Assembly: GCA_032622095.1 (NCBI GenBank)
Contig: CP136062.1
Location: forward strand, 155,742,875 to 155,806,874
Direction: 5' to 3'
Source: Siphonodentalium dalli
Lineage: Eukaryota; Mollusca; Scaphopoda; Gadilida; Siphonodentaliidae
DNA: 64,000 nucleotides
Each line of letters opens with the position of its first letter. The first letter of the stretch is position 1. Under the pieces are notes generated by a model. It saw only the letters and a list, made by a program, of their open reading frames with translations, did not search any database and was not told the DNA's origin. Shown piece by piece: positions 23,101 to 33,912 of the stretch. Both the position numbers and the translations under genes were made by a program.

Positions 23101-26100
23101 TTTGTAATTGGTGGAAGAAATTAATCTATTTGCCCGCATGCTGAAAAAACAAATTCTTTAAATACAAATTTGTTGAAAATAATCAAGGATTTTGATTTGA
23201 GTTGCCTGCTCCTATAAATTTTTATCTAGACTAATGGCATTGAAATATTATATTGTACGAAATTTACCAACACTGACTGATATGCCAAGCACCAGAACAA
23301 CATGTATGGCATTGTTGATTAGACACCATCAATTGAACAGGGATTAAACAAAGATGGTGGAAAAAGAGTCATGAGCTATTTTAGAATCTGGATATCCAGC
23401 ATTTCTCTACGATGTACAACTCAACTTGAGCAACCTGGGTATATGCTGCTCAACTTTAAACAACTAGGATATCTACCGTATACTATATGCACCGTTTGGT
23501 GGAAATCGACTCGTCCGACGACAAGTAAAACCAATTTAATTAAACAGTGGTGGTGTAGAAAGTGGGGGTGACTGAACATAGCTGCTGTTATGACAAATTC
23601 ATATTAACATACGAACATGTCACTGAATATAGTTGGGTGTCACGACCTTAGGAAAACATCAAATTTGAATCTCTGAAAGATGACAATAACTCTAACCATA
23701 ACTCTAACAGGAACGCGACCTCAATCCTAACCCGAACCGGTATGGGACGGTACCCTAACACTAACGAGGACGGAACCGTACCATAACACAAACCGAGACG
23801 GGACCATAAACTGATCCGTAACTCTAACAGGGATACGACGGGACCTTAAGCATAATCCTAACCGGGACGGGACATTCGTCCGGGGCGGAACAATCGGAAC
23901 CGAACCATAACTCTAACCATAACTCGGGGCAAACATCAAATTTGAATCCCTGGAAGATGACGTGGGGCAGAAACAAAATACTGATTTCCAAACATGACAA
24001 TAAAGAGACAGTTTCAACATATGTTTATATTACATGAGTTTAATCCGTAACATGATACGGACATATACGTTCAGAAGAGATATCCGTCATGGCTACTGGT
24101 TGAGGTGGTTACTTCAAATAAACGAGATAAATCACTACCATGACTAATCTACGATATGAGCATCACATTGAATCCTGATAATAAAGGAATATGAGAACGG
24201 TAACATGGGAATATGGACATCGAGGTGTTATCATGTAATCAGGTAAGATTTAATCTAGTAATTAATGAGGACCTATGTTGACATTTCTGCTCAAATTTTA
24301 TTTCAATGAATTATGTTTAAGGAGACTAATTACCACCACCCAACTACCACATACAAGTTCGAACTGATTTATGATAATATATTCCACGCACAGGAACAAT
24401 TATTCAAAACATTACTATTTATGGTTTTGCGCAATCATTCCGAAACTCGTTCTGTATGTGACTAGTTCGTATCTATAGTAAAATATATAAGTTTACTGAA
24501 CCAATTCGATAGTGTTTCGTGTAATGTTGTCGTTGGTAGCTATATAATATTATACAGATACATACCATTGTTGGAAGGTTATACTATACAGTTCTAGTTT
24601 GATGTAAGCAGATCACTCAACAAAAATATTTCCATGATGTTGAGTTGTTAACTTATTACACACTATAACAATAATTTAAGTTCGCTGGAAAATCAGGTTA
24701 CTCAATGAGGAAGCCTACAACTGTAAGGGTTTACGCTTACCTGGTTGTTCTCCCTTTTACAGAATATGGTTCCAACTCATGACTGCGAAATCTACGTAGT
24801 TGTCTACTCGCGAGGAGACCGGAAGTCCTTTCGCCACGCAATTGACATCCTGTTCCATTTGCGCCGAGTGAGCAAAGTCACCAAGCCCATCATTTTGGTG
24901 GAGAACAAGTGCGATCTTGTCCGAACAAAGGTCATCGCCGCCGGAGGTGAGTACCGTGTCTTTGCCAAACACTGAATTACTAGTAGTTTCCGAATGAAAT
25001 GTTCAGATAAGTTCTACAACCGGCCAGTGTAGAACCTATTTTCTGAACATTATATATAGGTATGACTCATCTGCACTTGTATTATATGTTCGTCTGTCGT
25101 CTGCTAATAATATGTCATTCCAATATATACTGTTATACCTGATGGGAGAAATTATTTTGTGATGACATGGTTAACATCTCCATGGACAGTTTATTACATA
25201 TATTATTTCAGATGTTCTAGCAATGGGTCAATATCTTCAAAAGTTTAAATATGTTCACTAGACGCACAAAACACTTAAATATACTTTACCTAGATCCAGC
25301 TATGTATGGGGCCATCTCCAACTCTCTTCAATAGAATATATGCAATAAATTAATGAATTTGAGTCGTCGTGCATGAGTGAAAAAAACAGTAATTTAGTCT
25401 ATTACATCGCCCATGAAGAGTATGTACTGTCGCAAAGGGAGATAAATCATGAGTCAGAAATAAGCTAAATGTTTTTGAGCAGAAATAACAATTCTAAATT
25501 AAATTGAACGTGAGTTGAATCCTTGTGAACATCTGCAGTACACCGGTTTATCACATAATTAACCGTTAACCCCGTCCCAATGTTTTAGTAAGACACACGT
25601 GTATTATCGCTGCGCGCAGTGACGTAAGGGCTTATATCAATGGTGTCGAAGCCAATTCGGGGACTTTATTATTATGTTAAACATAATGTAATTACGATAT
25701 TCGATTTGTGTTGCGTTATTTAGTGTTGGGTGTGAGATAACATGGTTGATACGGGTTGTTGACAAAATTGTTCAACATGAAAAGACACATTTGAAATTAA
25801 ATATATTCGCTCTTGAATGTGCCTTTACATCATATTTGGTTGTGATAAGGAACCCAATATTAATTTTGTTTAATCCCAGCCTTTTCGATGTCGTTTTTCC
25901 TCGCTTATGTGTGACTGTGATAAAATGGATCTTAAATTCGTCGCATTTCTATGCGAATTGTATTATTCCAATAAATTCGATTCTAGCCTCACAAAAGCTC
26001 GGCTCGAATATAATTTAGTGCACTCGGTTGATTACTTTCGTATACATGTGCGACTCATTAGATATCCTCTATGTTTCAAGTTGTTCTTTTGTAGGAAAAT

Positions 26101-26571
26101 TGTTTTGACTTGAAAATCAGGAAGTGGTGTTTTGGAAGAAAGAGTGCCAAATTGCAAAATGGTATCCTCTCTGACAAATGCACAATTGTTTGCGCTCTAT
26201 AATTACACTAGAGTTGCAGTGAATCCACAATTGTTATGATGCTGCTTTCTTTATGAAATATTTACTTTGTGAATTTGTTTCCATGGCCTCCGATGTTGAA
26301 ACAAGCTACCTCTGCCCCTCCTTGACATTCATTTTAACTTTCGAATGTCTCTTTTTTTACAGAAGGGAAAAAAGTCGCCCTGTCATACAACTGCAAATTT
26401 GTGGAGACATCGACACTCTTCCATCACAACGTGGATGAGTTGTTGGTCGGTATTCATAAACAAAACTCTTTGCACAACAACGCGCGAACAGGCTCAGGGA
26501 GGAAGATGAAGGCACTTTTACCACGCATTTTCAAGAGTAAAGCATCCTGTGAAAATTTGATGAAATTATAA
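16812..26571 (+). CDS. RGK-family small GTPase (Rad/Gem/Rem-like), copy A, four coding exons
   Basis: Join 16,812-17,136, 19,480-19,568, 24,763-24,946 and 26,363-26,571. This gives an uninterrupted 268-residue protein with GT-AG introns in phases 1, 0 and 1. Residues 1-76 form a Ser-rich N-terminal extension. The P-loop GSHGVGKT is residues 82-89, [13 protein letters not shown] (149-161) matches the RGK core, ILVENKCD (182-189) carries NKxD, and KFVETS (211-216) is G5. The C-terminus [13 protein letters not shown] (256-268) matches the RGK signature KSKSCxxL with its conserved Cys (262), and there is no CAAX box. The G3 region (QCFNEEL) lacks DxxG, and RGK proteins as a family are divergent there. 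Family members bind voltage-gated calcium channel beta subunits and lower channel activity, and also act on cytoskeletal signalling; that role here is inferred from family. The ATG is the first after the TATA box (context AAAATGT). I cannot tell Rad, Gem and Rem apart for an invertebrate copy. Confidence 0.93.
17137..19479. other. intron 1 of RGK copy A
   Basis: 2,343 bp, AT-rich, with no embedded gene seen. It includes the foldback at 18,181-18,231. Confidence 0.85.
18181..18231. repeat. foldback element in intron 1 (copy A)
   Basis: CAGACAATAAGCTCAACAAA and TTTGTTGAACTTATTATCTG pair at 18 of 20 positions around an 11-nt loop. It is preceded by ATGAAATGTT, the same lead-in as the intron 3 hairpin at 24,998-25,051. 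Confidence 0.75.
19480..19568 (+). CDS. RGK copy A exon 2
   Basis: 89 bp, acceptor ATTCCAG|AAGAT, donor AATCAG|GTATGA. Codes for residues 109-138, acidic and then [20 protein letters not shown], aligning with the strand before and after the G3 position in RGK proteins. Confidence 0.85.
19884..19945. repeat. perfect 20-bp inverted repeat (copy A)
   Basis: GAGTGGAATTGTGGTTTTAA (19,884-19,903) and its exact complement at 19,926-19,945 with a 22-nt loop. In copy B the left arm has one substitution. It lies about 315 bp after the exon 2 donor. Confidence 0.9.
20520..20890. repeat. diverged direct repeat unit 1 in intron 2 (copy A)
   Basis: Matches 21,840-22,330 in order: GGGTGTGTAAA / GGGTGTAAAATG; CACAACACTTACACAATG / CTCAACACAATGCCTGG; AAACAAATTTATTTCATGCAGATGA / AAACAAATTTGTTTTAATGCAGATGA; GCCACTGTTT; and TTTCAAAACT. 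Both units are also present in copy B. Confidence 0.7.
21840..22330. repeat. diverged direct repeat unit 2 in intron 2 (copy A)
   Basis: Partner of 20,520-20,890, ending in the shared CTCTCAATACAC / TCTCAATACACAC. It is longer than unit 1 because of internal insertions. Confidence 0.7.
23654..23961. repeat. small telomere-like array with 31-bp flanking direct repeats (copy A)
   Basis: About 246 bp of degenerate CTAACC / GGGACGGGAC units (23,685-23,930), like the main array at 27.4-30.5 kb. It is bracketed by 31-bp direct repeats beginning AAACATCAAATTTGAATC at 23,654-23,684 and 23,931-23,961 with two mismatches. Confidence 0.85.
24763..24946 (+). CDS. RGK copy A exon 3
   Basis: 184 bp, acceptor CTTTTACAG|AAT, donor GGAG|GTGAGT (near-consensus). 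Codes for residues 139-199 plus one base, including the core strand YVVVYS and the NKCD guanine-specificity motif. Confidence 0.93.
24947..26362. other. intron 3 of RGK copy A
   Basis: 1,416 bp, the same length in copy B. It contains a foldback at 24,998-25,051 and small open frames without recognisable family. Confidence 0.85.
24998..25051. repeat. foldback element in intron 3 (copy A)
   Basis: AATGTTCAGATAAGTTCTACA (left arm) pairs with TGTAGAACC..TTTTCTGAACATT (right arm) around CCGGCCAG. It shares the lead-in ATGAAATGTTCAGA with the intron 1 foldback. Confidence 0.7.
26363..26571 (+). CDS. RGK copy A exon 4
   Basis: Acceptor TTTTTTTACAG|AAGGG, stop TAA at 26,569-26,571. Codes for residues 200-268: the G5 motif, a basic linker ([14 protein letters not shown]) of the type used for calmodulin, 14-3-3 or lipid binding in the family, and the terminal RGK motif. 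Confidence 0.93.
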
Positions 26572-26921
26572 TTTATCAGTCAACTGTTCAGCAACATTCA
26601 GAGTATGAAATGATGTTATTATAACAATTGTTATATATTTATCATCGGTTATGTGAGATCGTGTAGCACGAGTGCTGTGTGGTAATGTGTTATCTTTGTC
26701 AGTGCTGAGAAGGAAACATGTATACCAATTTTAAACAGAGAATACTTGAAGCTAATAACCATATCCTGTCATCCATTTGTAACTCAGATATATTCAAATC
26801 GAAATTATTCAAAATCATGGAATCATATGTTGTACACTTAGCTGCATATATATATATAACATAAACGTAGCATATAACGTATGATTATTTTGTAAGTTAT
26901 GGATAATTATGTATAGTCTGA

Positions 26922-26927
26922 AATAAA
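26922..26927 (+). promoter_or_regulatory. poly(A) signal of RGK copy A
   Basis: AATAAA about 350 bp after the stop codon, conserved at 57,365-57,370 in copy B. It is the best candidate for the end of the transcript. Confidence 0.55.
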
Positions 26928-26947
26928 ACTATATATCCATGTAGAGC

Positions 26948-27075
26948 ATTATCATCATCACCATTATCACCGTTGTCATCATCATGGTCATTATCGTAAT
27001 CATCATAACTGCTATTTGTTATCACAATCAACATCAACATCATCGCCGGCATCATCATATTCATCGCCGTCGTCT
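26948..27075. repeat. degenerate CAT/ATC microsatellite (copy A)
   Basis: Runs of ATCATC and related triplets with interruptions (CATCATCACCATTATCACC and similar). Confidence 0.85.
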
Positions 27076-27354
27076 TAAGTAATCACCACCAATTGTTTGG
27101 ATTATATGAGCATTGACGGTTAACTATTTCGGTCGTAAATATATCTACACGCGCTTCCATTCATCAAACGACGTGAATTCCGTTACTAATTCCTTATTGA
27201 TCATTCGGCAAAATCCGAGAACGGTGGGAAATTACCTCTCATTCGTAAGCGGCCAACGGGGCCGAACACAATTAGGATCAGCTTTCAAAAAGTGGCCTGA
27301 AAATGAGTTACCGCTCTGGTCTGTCAGGAAAATTTCGGGACCGGATGACTCGGA

Positions 27355-30300
27355 ACTTTAACCAGGACAGGCGTGTTGGGACCCTAAAGGGACGGGACAG
27401 TAATTCTAGCTGGACCCGGGCCGTGACTATTAATCTAACCGCGGGCGGGACAAATCGGTACCCTAACCCTAACCGGGGCGGGACGCGACTCTAACATTAA
27501 CTGGGACGGGACCTTAGGCCTAACCCTAACCGGGACGGCATCTTAACCCTAACACTGAACAGGACGACGCGGTATCCTAACCCTGACCGGACGGGACCAT
27601 AAGTTGTATGTGGGTGTTCGGAACGGATTGTAACTTAACCATAACCGAACCTGGGCCCTACCCCGGAGCGAAACGGTGCGGGACCCCAACCTTAACCCAG
27701 ACTGGACGAGACCGTAATTCTAGCTGGACCGTGACTCTTAGTTCTAACCGCGGACGGAACAAGTCGGGATCCTAACCGGGGCGGGACGAAACCCTAACTC
27801 TAACCGGGACGGGAAATAAAGCATAAACATAACCCTAACGGCAGCTTAACTCTAAGACTGAACAGGCCTAGTCCGACCGGACGGGACCATAACCTTTATG
27901 TTGGGGTCGGAGTGACTGTAACTTTAACCCTAACCGGATCGGGGCCCTATCCAGGAACTGAACGGGGCGGGGCCCTAAGCCAGGCAGGACTGGACCTTGA
28001 CCCAACCCTGACGGGACATTAACACTGGCTACACCAATAACCCTAAACCTAAACGGCACTGGACGGCTCTGAACGGGAATTTAACCCTAGCCCTAACCGA
28101 GACGGGACCATAAAGCTAACCGTTAGGGGAACCCAATACTAACCGGGACGTGACCCCTGACCCTAACCTATTCGGGACGGGAGCTTAACCCTAACTCTAA
28201 CCGGGACGGTTGGAACCTAACACTAACAATACTCGTAACCTGATGGTGGATCCGGACGGTCCGTACATCGGACGGGACGAGCCGGGACCATAACAAGGAA
28301 GAGACGGGACCATAGGACGGTACCCTATCTCTAACCGGAACCCTAACCCTACCCCGGGGCGGAAGTCAGGGGAGGGACGTTAAAACTAATCATAACCATA
28401 ACCGGGACGGCACCAGTCGGGGGCAATAACAATAACTGAAAAGAGGCCTTAAGCCTAACCACAAAGGGGACGGGACCTAAACCTTAATACGGACCAGAAC
28501 GGGAGGTTAACATAACTACAACCGGGACTGGTGCCAAACCCTAACCCGTACCGGACGGGCGGGATTCTAATTTGGATGTGGTGGTTCGGAACGGTACTGT
28601 AACATAATCATGTCGGGGGTCTGACACGGAAATTAATTGGGCGGGACCCAAACACTAACAGGACGGGGCCTATGCCCCAACACTGACCGTGACGGGACCT
28701 CAACCCTTGGCAAAACTATAACCCAAACCCTAAAGGGACTGGACGGTTCGGGCGGGAACTTAAACACAACACAACTAACCTGGTCAGGGCCCTATCACTA
28801 ACCGGTACGGAGCCTTAAACATAACCTTGGCGGGAGTTTAACCCTATCTGGTACGGGATGTTACTACAGTACTAACTGACAACAATCGTTACCTGGCGGG
28901 TAAACCCGACCGCGGACGGGACGAATCGGGACCCTAACCAGGACGGCACCCTAACCTTTAACTGAACGTAACTGGTTGGAACGGGACCTTAACACTAAAC
29001 GTAACCATAAAACTGGACGGGGCCAGAGGACCTGACGTTAACACTAACCATAACCGGGACTGTACGGCTCTGGGCTGGAATTTCACAATAACCATAACTG
29101 GGACGGGACCAGTCGGGACCCTAACACTAACCTGGACTGGACCTTTGTCCGATTCCTAACTCGAACTTGGACGGGACCTTGAGCCTAACCCATAACCGGG
29201 AAGGGACGGGACCACAACAAGGGCGGTATCCTAACAGTAGCAAGAACTGGACGGATTGGAACGGGACCTTAACCCTAACCATTTCCCTAAACCGGGACCA
29301 GTGTCATGGGACGTCCGGGACTTTAACACTAACCTTAACGATAACCCTAACCGGGACTGGACGGCTCTGAACTGGAAATTCACCAGAACCTGACTGCGAC
29401 GAGACCAGTCGGATTCCTAACACTAACCGGGACTCGACCTTAGAGCCATATCCCTAACTCTAACTTGGACGAAACATTGAACCTAACCTTAACCGGGACG
29501 GGAGCTTAACCCTGACAATAACCGGGGAGGTACCCCAAGCTGGACGTGGCGGGATGGGACCATAACTCTAACCCTAACCGGACGGGACGAGTCGGGAAAC
29601 TAACCCGGGATGGAGAGAGACACTAACCCTACCAGAGTATGACCCTAACCATAACTGTGACTGGACGGCTCGGGAATGTAATTTAGGCCTAACACTAACC
29701 CTAACTGGGACGGACCCTACCACTAACCGAAACGTTACGGTACCTTAAACCAACACCCAACTCAAACCGTGGCGGGATGGGGCTGGACCTTAAGCCTAAC
29801 CTAATTATGAGTGGACCCTGACTCGAACCGCGACATGGTCTTAACCTTAGCTCTAACCGGGAGGGGACCGTAACACTATCCGAGATGTGACGGAACCGTA
29901 AACCGAGCCCTAACTCTAAGCGGGACTCGACATTAAAACTAACTCTAGCTAATCCGGGGAGGATGGGACCTAACCCTAATCGGGACGGAACCGTAACCCT
30001 AATTCTAACAGGTACAGGACTCTAACCCTTACAGGACGGGATGTAAACCTTAACCCTAACTGGTACTTGACCTTAAACCTAACTCTAAGCCGAACCGTGT
30101 AGGGACGGGCCCTTAACCATAACTCTAACCGGGACGGGACCTTTAGGTTCCCCTACCCAACCGCGGCGGTGTGTGCCGGCCCTTAATCCTACACTAATCC
30201 GAATGCCAGCGGGAGGACATTAAACCTATCTCTAATCCGAATCGGGGCGGGACGGGACCTTAACAGTACCCATAACCGGGACGGGACTGGACCCACACAC

Positions 30301-30480
30301 TGACCGTAATCGGCACGGGACGATAAGGGCCGTGACGGGACCCTAGTATAACAGGGATAGATCGAGATGGGACCTTTACACTATAGCACTAATCCTAAAC
30401 GGGACAGGACGGGGCGGATCCTAACCCTAACTGGGACGGGACCCTAACCATAACCGGGATGGACGGGATGGGACAGCGGG
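27355..30480. repeat. 3.1-kb degenerate telomere-like/GGGACGGGAC array (copy A)
   Basis: Dense, irregular repetition of CCCTAACCGGGACGGGACC-like units about 18-24 bp long with scattered CCCTAA doublets, GC-richer than its AT-rich flanks. No unit is exactly periodic for long, so the array is old. Its particular variants recur nearly base for base in copy B, so the decay came before the segmental duplication. It ends in a GC-rich run (GGGCGCGGGTATTGGCGG). Open frames inside it are a by-product of the repeat. Confidence 0.93.
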
Positions 30481-30821
30481 CGCGGGTATTGGCGGTAACG
30501 GGGCGCGCGGGCCAAGCAACTCGTAGTTGTGTTGGTTGGGGCGTCACTGTACGTCTGTTTTCGACCAATTGGCACTGATGTTCTAATTTTTTTCGGTCCA
30601 AATTATCGCCCCATGCACTTTCACTTCAATGTTCCAGACCGAGCATAGCAGCAACTCATATTCGGACACTTTTTGAAACTCGATCCAAATTTACTTCGGC
30701 TAAATCGAATTATATCCAGCTATTATTTACATATACTTCTGAACACCTGATATATACATATTTTTTGTTTTGAACTATCAACGTTAGCGTTGTTAAAGTA
30801 ATGAGAGCGGGTCTCAAGTTA

Positions 30822-31385
30822 TTCGTGAATAATCCTGTGTCTTTCAATTGTTCTTGGCTGATAGCGATTCACGTGATTAGATTCATATATCTGTATGTGG
30901 CTCATGTTATCGTTTCTACATTGTGTATCATGGTTTTGCATGCTTCAATATCTACTGGTTAATTTATTTTGGCTTTTATGTGTTAATTTCATTTCATTCG
31001 AGTCTTTTGTAACGTACATAAATTGCCCACAACTCGATATTTGGCCAAGCGATTATTCAACTTTTGCATAGAAGTAAACTTTATTTTTTGAAAATATCAT
31101 TTTATCATGACATTCACTGATTTGTATGATTGTTATTCATGCGCTCTAAATAATCCTGTCACTTCCAATTGTCGATTCGTGATCTTGAATCACGTGATCA
31201 TATTCATATATTTGGCGATTGCTCAAGCCGATGTTCTATGTTTTCACGTTTACTACACATAGCGATTACGCAGACCAATGTTCTACATGTACGTTGTAAT
31301 ATGTATTACATTATGTTGATTGTGTTCATGGTATACATTGTCCCGAATGTCCTTAACCAGACACCACATGTAAGCGAAAAATAAA
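30822..31385. repeat. ~320-bp tandem repeats, two units (copy A)
   Basis: Unit 1 begins at TTCGTGAATAATCCTGTG and unit 2 at about 31,140 (AATAATCCTGTC, exactly 320 bp on). Shared landmarks are TTGATCTTGAATCACGTGAT / AGCGATTCACGTGATTAG, TTCATATAT and TTCTA. Unit 2 is partial. Confidence 0.7.
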
Positions 31386-31837
31386 TTTGTCGGATCGGAA
31401 TAATGGACTTTGTCTCACTTACTCCCTATGCATGGAAATTGCTTTAATAGGCATCAAACCAGTGACATTACATAACTACGGTCTTTACTTATTGTATACA
31501 AATTAATAGAAGTTCAGTAAAAATAACTATAATTTGATTAAGTCTCTTTAATCCGTGTTATCGAAGAAAATATATCGTCAAATGTATAGCGTATTGGGGT
31601 ACTATTACTTGTACAACCACTTATCTCACATATATCCTAGATTCGTTTAGTTTGCAACTGATGGTAAATTGTGTTCTTAGTATTTTGTTGAAAGGTAACT
31701 GATATGTATACTGTTGATACGTGCGGTTCCAGCTGGACTATACGCACCCCTGATCAAGACTTAGTGGTCCTGCTAATGTGATGTGATGTGATGCTGGTGG
31801 TCTCTGCTGAATTGCTATAATGCGATTCGGGCGAACT
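31386..31837. other. right end of segmental copy A, no gene
   Basis: AT-rich. It includes a short TGATG/TGATG run (ATGTGATGTGATGTGATG) at about 31,776-31,793. The duplication junction is at 31,837/31,838. Confidence 0.6.
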
Positions 31838-33310
31838 AATGAGACAGGCGTTAGCAGTACACTATTGAAACATTTATAAGTCATGAAGACGAAATTAACG
31901 GCATATATGATAAACAGAACACACAACTAGATACCAGAAACAAAATAACAGGTGGCAGAAATTTAATCTGAAACACTGTGAGTATCGTGACTAGCCGATT
32001 GATTGAGCCGGGTCAACTCAACCACCCGTATTGAAGAGATGTAGAACCAAAGAGGACCATGAGCTAAGCCATTACCACAGGTCGATGTCTCACTTGACAC
32101 GGCTGCCCTAGTATCCCCAGAACTCCTGCACCACACATCAAGGGATGCACCCCTCGACAAAAGTGGACCACTTTAGGGTAAATCTTTGGGGGATTCTTAA
32201 TAAGTGAACCTATTCTACCCGGGTCCATACGGGGATGATTCCTTTATTATGATCAATGGGCAGCAAGCAAAACAAAAATAGTGGTATATGTGGAGACAAA
32301 TAAGTGTTGATAGAGAACGCATGGTGAATATCCATGCACTCCCAATGGCGATTCGTCAATAAATCACCCGAATAGCCTAAAGTGAAATGGGTTTTGTATC
32401 AGATGCTGAAATGCGTCTACGATTATGTTAACTTGACGGATTGCAATAGCTGTTCAACATAATTATAACAAGGCAATTTTGAAAGTCACATGTGAAACTA
32501 AAGACAAACTATGCATAGATGTCTGAAATATCAGAGCTCATGGAACTATGTATGATATGACACTGATATGGACAGGAATGTCACCCCAATAGCCTCGGTG
32601 GCATTCCGTTCTCGATCGGGCGATACACATCCGCGTTGCACTCAAGCACCAGCGACAACTGTATACTGTACTTACATATTTGCCCAAACACGTCTCGTGT
32701 TGCCCTCGTTTCCATCGATCACACCTACGCGACTATAGATATAAAGAACCATATTCGACATTGGTATGCGACTTATGCATGATGGCATATTAGCGAACTA
32801 TCCATCGGCGGCATGAATGTGGCAATAATTGTTCCTCCAATACCCATCTTACAATTGGGTATACATAAGGACTTGATAAAGCATACTGAGGTGTGAGATG
32901 ATAACATAAGAGAGGATAGCACAAGTCTGAGTATTTTAAGTCCTCTCCTCTAAGTTTTTCAGTCTTCTAGAACCAAGAGCGTTTGGTGGGAAGATTCCAT
33001 TGCACGATATTTGAAAGTAGAAATAATTCATCACATTGCTCTATTAAATTTTACAATTATTTTGTCCTTTAACGTATATATATAATGAACTAACTTGTGT
33101 CCCTTCCCTGGTATGCAGTCAGCAACAACCTGCTAAACCGAGGGGTGATATACATGTGACATTGTCATCCGGTGTATGATGTACAGCTGAAATGCGGGCA
33201 TATAACTATACTTCAGTAATGCAGAATATTAACTCACCAGTACAAGGTTACAGTCCGTTACACCCTATTTCCCAGAACAAATTACCAGTGGTGTATGCTT
33301 GAGGATGTTC
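31838..33310. repeat. repeat E, copy 1 in B, cut by the duplication junction
   Basis: Same as 7,131-8,610 but lacking the first 24 bp of E (CAGCCTCTTGGTAC and following). The segmental duplication breakpoint therefore falls inside E. Confidence 0.75.
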
Positions 33311-33602
33311 TTGGGACGGAGACTCGTGATACGAGAATACCGATTTCTGGTTTCGCAGTAACGATACAGGTTATTTCTTTGATTGTTCATCATTCGCACG
33401 TTAGGTTGATTTTACAACTATTTATTTATATTATTCTCACATTGTTTGATATCACACTGCCGTTATGGTACATTCATACGCTTGCAATATTGCACTGAAA
33501 ACTGCAGAAATGCCAGCTGTAAAATAGTCAAAAACGGATTTTTTTGACAGTTGTCAACCAATAAGCTTTAACAATGATCATGTAGAACTGCGATTGTTTG
33601 CA

Positions 33603-33912
33603 TGATTGCTGATTGATTGGTTTGGGTTTAAGGTCACTTTCAGCAGCCAAGACCATAATACGACATTGCCAGTTTTAGTGGTGGATGAAATCCGCACATT
33701 TACGGCTAATCTAAACTCTCGTCGGCCATGTGCGGCAAACCACTGGCCATCGGCGAGTGATTGGCAACTCCACCAGATAACGATTTCAAGTTAGAATGTC
33801 CATGATGGTCATATCTGGATTTGAACCCTCATCGCCAGCGCTGGAGGGCGAGTCGGCTTGGAGTTGTACCCCTATCCGACTGAGCCATCGATACACCCGC
33901 GTGATTGCTGAT
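33603..33912 (-). mobile_element. tRNA-derived SINE (copy B)
   Basis: Same insertion as 8,904-9,213, with the TGATTGCTGAT target-site duplication intact at 33,603-33,613 and 33,902-33,912. Only a couple of substitutions separate it from copy A. Confidence 0.85.

Larger units (their letters stand above)
19569..24762. other. intron 2 of RGK copy A
   Basis: 5,194 bp. It holds a 20-bp-arm hairpin, two diverged direct repeats and a small telomere-like array, all listed separately. No nested gene is recognised. Confidence 0.85.
7130..31837 (+). repeat. tandem segmental duplication, copy A (24.7 kb)
   Basis: The sequence from 7,130 onward recurs from 31,838 with matching order, orientation and near-identity through to 31,837/62,631. 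Left edge: ATGAGACAGG at 7,131 corresponds to 31,839. Right edge: GGGCGAACT at 31,829-31,837 corresponds to 62,623-62,631, after which the two sequences diverge. Copy A contains one complete RGK GTPase gene. It lacks three blocks found in copy B, and an abrupt truncation at 11,276-11,280 marks one of them. Confidence 0.95.

Noticed and set aside
27355-30480. True chromosome end (telomere)
   Set aside because: It is internal, highly degenerate, and followed by ordinary sequence and a second segmental copy.
27303-30601. Open frames inside the telomere-like array
   Set aside because: They are low-complexity by-products of the repeat (e.g. [10 protein letters not shown]) and lie on both strands.
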